Of a DNA stretch of 64,000 nucleotides, positions 59,201-64,000 are shown in pieces. Location: positions 9,492,946 to 9,556,945 of the forward strand of contig CM053247.1 of assembly GCA_028583405.1 (NCBI GenBank), given 5' to 3'. Each line of letters starts with the position of its first letter. The stretch's first letter is position 1. The notes beneath the pieces are model-generated. The model was given only the letters and a program-made list of their open reading frames with translations, made no database searches and was not told where the DNA came from. The translations under genes were made by a program, and so were the position numbers. The stretch comes from Pogonophryne albipinna (taxonomy: Eukaryota > Chordata > Actinopteri > Perciformes > Artedidraconidae).

Positions 59201-60170
59201 AAGATGGAAAATGACATATAACGTACAAAATATTTTTCAACAATACACATCCAAAGAAAGCATGGACACCACCATCAATACTAAATCACTCTTAGAAAAA
59301 AGGTCAAAGAATAATTGTTGTATTAGCATAAATGCTTTATAATAACCTGTGGTAGCCTTTTCAAAAGTACAAAAGGTGAACACAAACCTGAACACTAAAC
59401 CGCTCCACGGACAGAACTGCTTGTGCAGGTGCATGAAACTGGTAGCAGATTGTGTGAGCAAGCATTAACCAAAGACCTTAGTGCCTGAGAATTTCTCCAT
59501 AAATGCCTGACACAAAGGTCTTGAGGTTTTCTTGTCTTTGTTTTTCAGTGGGAAGCAGCTCAGAATCTAAGCTACTGTGTTGTTTTGGGGGAACAAAGGC
59601 TAGACCTTGAGGTAAATCATAGCTGTTTAAAGGATTTGTATTCCTCAAACATCCGTGTGAAAAAGGCGCATGCAAACAATGTTACCATCTGTGGTAGACC
59701 GCGTATCATTAGTGACAACTGATTCAACACTGTGGAACAATAAGGTTGTCCGAACTGAAACAAAGTTAGCACAATAAAGTCAAGACTGTCGATCATCACT
59801 TTACTGGGTTGTCTAGAAAAAAAAAATCCAACACCAAGTATTTTTTCTAAACATTTGAATATCAACAAAAGAATTAAAGGATTTAGAATTTTAACCATGA
59901 TTGCTTGATGGGATTGAATTGGATTATGTCTATGATTAGCGATGGTCCTTTCGTTGCAAAGTTCAAAACAGGTTTTGCTGCCAACACATTTCTAGCAATG
60001 CTTCTTCTGACAAGCGGAAAAACGACACGGCGCTGACGATGCCATTATGTTTCTATGGAGAGAGCGGTGTTGACAGAATAGCGAAAGCGCTACCCTCGGC
60101 ATCGCCCACGGCTTGAAATGGTTGCCTTCAACTATTAAATAAAAGCTGTGCAAACTATCAGGGGCGGTAA
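56223..60170 (-). other. Intronic DNA, no exon found
   Basis: No cfap299 exon or defined element was recognised. Small inverted repeats occur, for example GTAGGATAC / GTATCCTAC near 58709-58732. The hAT target duplication GGCGGTAA ends the stretch. Confidence 0.4.
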
Positions 60171-60926
60171 TAGGGTTGCAAAATTCCGGGAATTTTCAAA
60201 GATGGAAACTTTCCACGGGAATTAACGGGAATTTATGGGAATAAACTGGGAATTTTCAAAATTGAAGGTTGGCTCTTTATAGGGGACTTAAATATAGTTG
60301 GGGAAAGTATATTTTAGCATAATCTTGACTAAAACAAACAGATGCCATTCAAGTACAATTGAATATCCATGCCATAGCACACTGCTTACTGCATGGCTAT
60401 TGAGACCACACAAAGGTTCGCAACAGGCTCACAAATGTGAGAGTGGAAAAACTGTTTGGCATTCGGGCAAACCTAAGGCTCTTTGAGCCGGACACAGAGC
60501 CATCCTCAACAAGGCTGGACAGTGACACTGAAGAGGAAGACTCAGAGTATGATGTTGATGAGGCCCAGGAAGAGCCCGTTGACTGAAAGGGTTTAGCCAA
60601 AATGCAGAGGATCGCTTGAAGGAAGATGTGCATGTTTAATGGGACTTTTTGGAGGGAGAGGGGCTCTTTTCATTTAACATTTTGAATGGGATTTTTGGAT
60701 GGGGGTGCATTTTTGTTCATTTTTTAATGAGTGGGCTTGGGGGGGATGAGTAACATTTAACTCAACATTCCTGTTTTCGTTCTTCAATGAAACAAATACA
60801 AAAACATTTTTTAAATCTGTTGAAATGTCATGTTTTTTTATTTAATTTTGCATCGAATATTTCCAAAATTCCCCAGCTTAACTTCCCGGAAATTTACCGG
60901 AAACTTTCCGCCCCTTTGCAACCCTA
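60171..60926 (+). mobile_element. 756-bp internally deleted hAT with perfect target duplication
   Basis: Ends TAGGGTTGCAAA and TTTGCAACCCTA are perfect inverted repeats. The 8-bp GGCGGTAA is duplicated exactly (60163-60170, 60927-60934). A transposase C-terminal tail remains at about 60412-60588, and the rest of the gene is deleted. Confidence 0.95.
60412..60588 (+). pseudogene. hAT transposase C-terminal tail
   Basis: The frame reads NRLTNVRVEKLFGIRANLRL and then an acidic tail (DTEEEDSEYDVDEAQEEPVD) before TGA. Basic-then-acidic C-termini of this kind are seen in fish BED-finger hAT transposases. No start or catalytic part is present. Confidence 0.75.
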
Positions 60927-60934
60927 GGCGGTAA

Positions 60935-62274
60935 CCATAGGAACTTTGACCAAAAGGCTCTGCGCCCAACCTTGCAGTGATCAAAGAGCAAGGAGCAAAT
61001 CACAAATAAATTGTACAATACGACATTTATTTTAGGTAATCAGATTGCCTTCAACGACTAGAAAGAGAGTTGCATACTAAGAGTGCCATTTATCCATAAC
61101 ACTTCATATCTCTCTATTATTTGAAGAGTTTCTGGAACATGTGTCACAATCATTAACAATGTATGTGAAATGTTTGCTGCTGTATAGATTTTAAGAACAC
61201 TTAATACTCAAGATCAGGTTAGAATAAGTATGCATTATGAGTCGCAGCTAAAGTGTGTGTCTGGTATTGCTGCATCTGTACAACTGATTCAACACAGAGA
61301 TGACTGAACGATTGGGGCTAAACTGCATATTCTAAACATCCTGCAAGTCAATGGACTGGAAACAGAAACAAATTCATCTTGGTGGGTCCCATACTTGTCA
61401 CCTTGAAGACAAATCATTATAAAGTGTTTCCAATTATTGTACAGTTACCCACAGTGCAGCTATGCAAAAATTACACAGAACCACACACTTAGTTCTAAAG
61501 TGGGCACGAACAAGGCTGCCACAAACAACTTTATTTTTGAGTGCACTCCCTTCCTGTTATTTAACAGATTTTGAGTGGAGGCAAATATATGTTACATTGG
61601 TCATCTGCATCTGCAGCTCAATAGCAGTGGCCCCGGCTCACAAAGTTACTACTTTAGGCACAGGGACCACATGACGGTGATCCGGCAGTAGTAAACACAT
61701 TCCAATCTTTCACTCCAACACGTACTAACATTTAAAGAGTGACCAGATCCTTCTATAGGCATGAATCTGAGGATCTACTGCATGTGGAATTATTCTCCTG
61801 TTACTGTGAGTGGAGAAACTTTTAACACAATTCTGTCTGAATTATATTTGTAGGTGTTTTATTTTATTATTTCAACAATCGTACATATTTTTGCAGTGTT
61901 TTCTTCTCCCTGGTGTTTTGTCGTGGTTGGATTAACTTTTTGGTTATTTTGAATGCATCTTGCTCTATAGCAGGCCAAGGATGTTTAGCCCATCAGGAAG
62001 ATAACAATAAGATGTAAGGAAGTAAGGAACTGACCTTGCATGGGATCCTGATCAACCGGTCTGTGTTCTTTCCTCATTAATGACCGGCTCGCTGCAAATG
62101 ATCCTGCTTTTTACATGACTACGTACTAAATAAACTACTTGACTCAAAATATTGATTAAAAACATTATTTCATTGATTTAAAAAAATGATCCAATTGCTT
62201 CTGCTGATAAATTATTAGTCAATTTTACTGCGTAGCAATGGCTGGAACATTGGTAATAGCAATGTAACTTAGAA
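60935..62274 (-). other. Intronic DNA, no feature recognised
   Basis: I see no exon or defined repeat here. Confidence 0.45.
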
Positions 62275-62390
62275 GCCTTAATATGCTTTTGCCGTTCTCC
62301 CTTTCCTGTAGTGTGTAATATGGGTTTTTTGTTCATGGTCTGCTAAAGCTAAAATCCCAAAGTACTTATCATATGCCTTTTAACTGTGAA
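62275..62390 (+). repeat. TTAA-MITE family fragment
   Basis: AATATGCTTTTGCCGTT, CCTTTCCTGTAGTGTGTAAT and GGTCTGCTAAAGCTAAAATC match the left part of the family represented by 53822-54262. The right half is absent. Confidence 0.6.
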
Positions 62391-64000
62391 CAGTTTTTTG
62401 AGTTATAGGGCAGCTGTAGATAAAGAACACCTCTCAAGATAAAGCAAGCCTCGCAAACCCTTATGAAGCTTTAGCGTCCAATGGCTGTCCCCACGACCAG
62501 GTTGGGAACCAGTGGACTAGATTATAAATCTTATGAGTCAATTGACAATTTGTATTTTACAGTTAGAATGCAGCCAATTTAAAATGCTCTGTATAAAATT
62601 GAGAGGGAAAACTCAATGAACCCAGTCCAACGGCATGTCACTAAGCAGCCTGCAAAGGGTTACAGATTTGATAGTGTTAGTGATCCATTCATTGACATGT
62701 TCAAAGACAGCCCAATAACATTTCCAAGAACCATACAGGTGTTAGACCATGTAACCCGGAACTACACAGATGCCTTGCCAGGTTTGCCAGTTTATCTGGG
62801 CATGACCTCCTGTCAGCACAGGAGGTCATGCCCACTTACAGTTTCAGACCTCTGACGTCATTATGGGGGGGTGTAAAGAAAAGCTCCTCAAAAGAAGGTT
62901 TACATGAGAAATATTCAATAAATGCAGCAAATCCAAGTGACTATGATGTGCTCGGAAGCCAACGCAGGTGAAAATCTTCTTAGGTGTGCATATCAGAAGG
63001 GAGAAGGAAAAAAACAGGATGTTGAGAGGGAGTTGCCCTCTGAGTTAACTCTCTGAAAACACTCACCACAGAAGCCGCTGAGACATTATTATCATTCTTC
63101 CTTCTTTGTCTTGGACAAAGTTTGGAAGATTGTTTGTCAGATGAAGTGAGACTAAGGGATTTTGTGTCTTTATTTCCCACGTTTCTCCTGACTACTAGTC
63201 TGTGTTTGGATCCAAATGTGGCATGGATGTTCACTTGTAGAAAAACTGTCTCTCTAAGCTGTACAATTGTGGTGAAAGTGCATGGAGTGGGTTGTAGAGG
63301 CAGCCAATTGTGGAAATGTTGTGAATCTACACAACAATGAGGCATAATCCTTGCATTTCTTTAGGTTCAGACGTTTTGGAATGGTAATTATCCATATTGA
63401 GGGTATTACCTACAGAACATGGATGTTGGCAAGCACCCAGTTTGGAGTAGTAAAGCCTTGAACAGTGACATCTGAAAAACGATTTAAGCCACAATATAAA
63501 AGGCCAAACTATCAATGATTTTTCAATGAGGAAACGGTCATATCCATCTGTGCTTTCACCACCAGACTCTCTCTTTCTATTTTTAACTAAACAAAGTTCT
63601 ATGAACTGTTCAATCCCCATCACCACACCCTTTCAACTGGGGGATTTCCCGTGACATCTATGGCTGATACATTAAGCATGGTACATCTTACATTGATCTA
63701 TATCAACTAAAGGTACAACTATTATTTTATATTTCAAATGGATTTGGAGGAAACATGGAACAGGAACATACAGGTGCTAAGATTATTTTTTGATATACAT
63801 ATAGATTGCGATGGTTTGAAAGATTACGGAATATTGTAATCACTTTTCAATAATATGTCATAAATCAAATAAGTGAAATCAAAGTCCTGCCATGCAAACA
63901 AAATGGGGATTTTTATTTTGAGGCCATTCTTAATGATAAGAATCAATTTGGGTGCATTCCTACAATGCTCATTACGTCTCAAATAAAGACTTTCAAATTG
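62391..64000 (-). other. Intronic DNA to the window end
   Basis: No exon was recognised. It includes the 16-bp hairpin at 62798-62833. Several 60-120-codon frames exist on both strands near 62980-63630 but match nothing I know and lack family motifs. Confidence 0.4.
62798..62833. repeat. Perfect 16-bp hairpin with 4-nt loop
   Basis: GGGCATGACCTCCTGT (62798-62813) and its exact reverse complement (62818-62833) are separated by CAGC. The flanks are not symmetric. Confidence 0.92.

Noticed and set aside
44372..64000. Search for the 5' exons of cfap299
   Set aside because: No minus-strand frame matched the expected N-terminal half, so the exons probably lie beyond the window.

Overview
This is a teleost fish genomic window. 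It holds two genes in conserved vertebrate order, both on the minus strand, in a background of AT-rich non-coding DNA and dense, partly nested transposable elements. The fish assignment rests on the two gene sequences, small bmp3 introns, long CA/CT microsatellites, hAT and TTAA-flanked MITEs, L1/Tx1-like and CR1/L2-like LINE debris, and a Gypsy-style LTR element with a proline-rich tandem-repeat interior.

Genes. bmp3 is complete in three coding exons: 12702-12426, 11244-10331 and 8212-8021. Splicing gives 460 codons with intact GT/AG borders, a signal peptide, two basic cleavage sites and the cystine-knot domain. About 8 kb upstream in transcription terms lie the last three coding exons of cfap299 (C4orf22), at 44371-44229, 22641-22512 and 20951-20859. 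They are separated by introns of 21.6 and 1.6 kb. The earlier cfap299 exons were not found up to 64000 and probably lie to the right. The order cfap299 then bmp3, in the same direction, matches the tetrapod arrangement. prkg2, expected on the left, was not seen.

Layout. 1-8.0 kb: non-coding DNA with a foldback MITE (6235-6953), a perfect 44-bp hairpin (4234-4329) and repeat fragments. 8.0-12.7 kb: bmp3. 12.7-20.8 kb: bmp3 upstream region with a (CT)26 and (CA)72 tract, then a 3.0-kb foldback transposon inside a TTAA-flanked MITE, then a quiet stretch with possible regulatory sequence. 20.9-64 kb: cfap299 3' end and introns. These host a CR1/L2-like fragment, a 734-bp hAT MITE, a broken L1-like LINE (about 25.9-30.3 kb) split by a hAT element, a 3.5-kb non-autonomous LTR retrotransposon with near-identical LTRs, ACTTG-rich repeats in two inverted copies, a second inverted copy of the L1-inserted hAT with its own nested MITE, an 1.8-kb hAT with an 84-bp tandem array, and a 756-bp internally deleted hAT with a perfect target duplication.

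I found no credible new gene system. The most informative material is the transposon stratigraphy: several insertions have exact target-site duplications and one has an internal empty-site control. The window also holds several perfect palindromes, and an LTR element whose four tandem arrays all have unit lengths divisible by three. I saw no tRNA, rRNA or CRISPR array.
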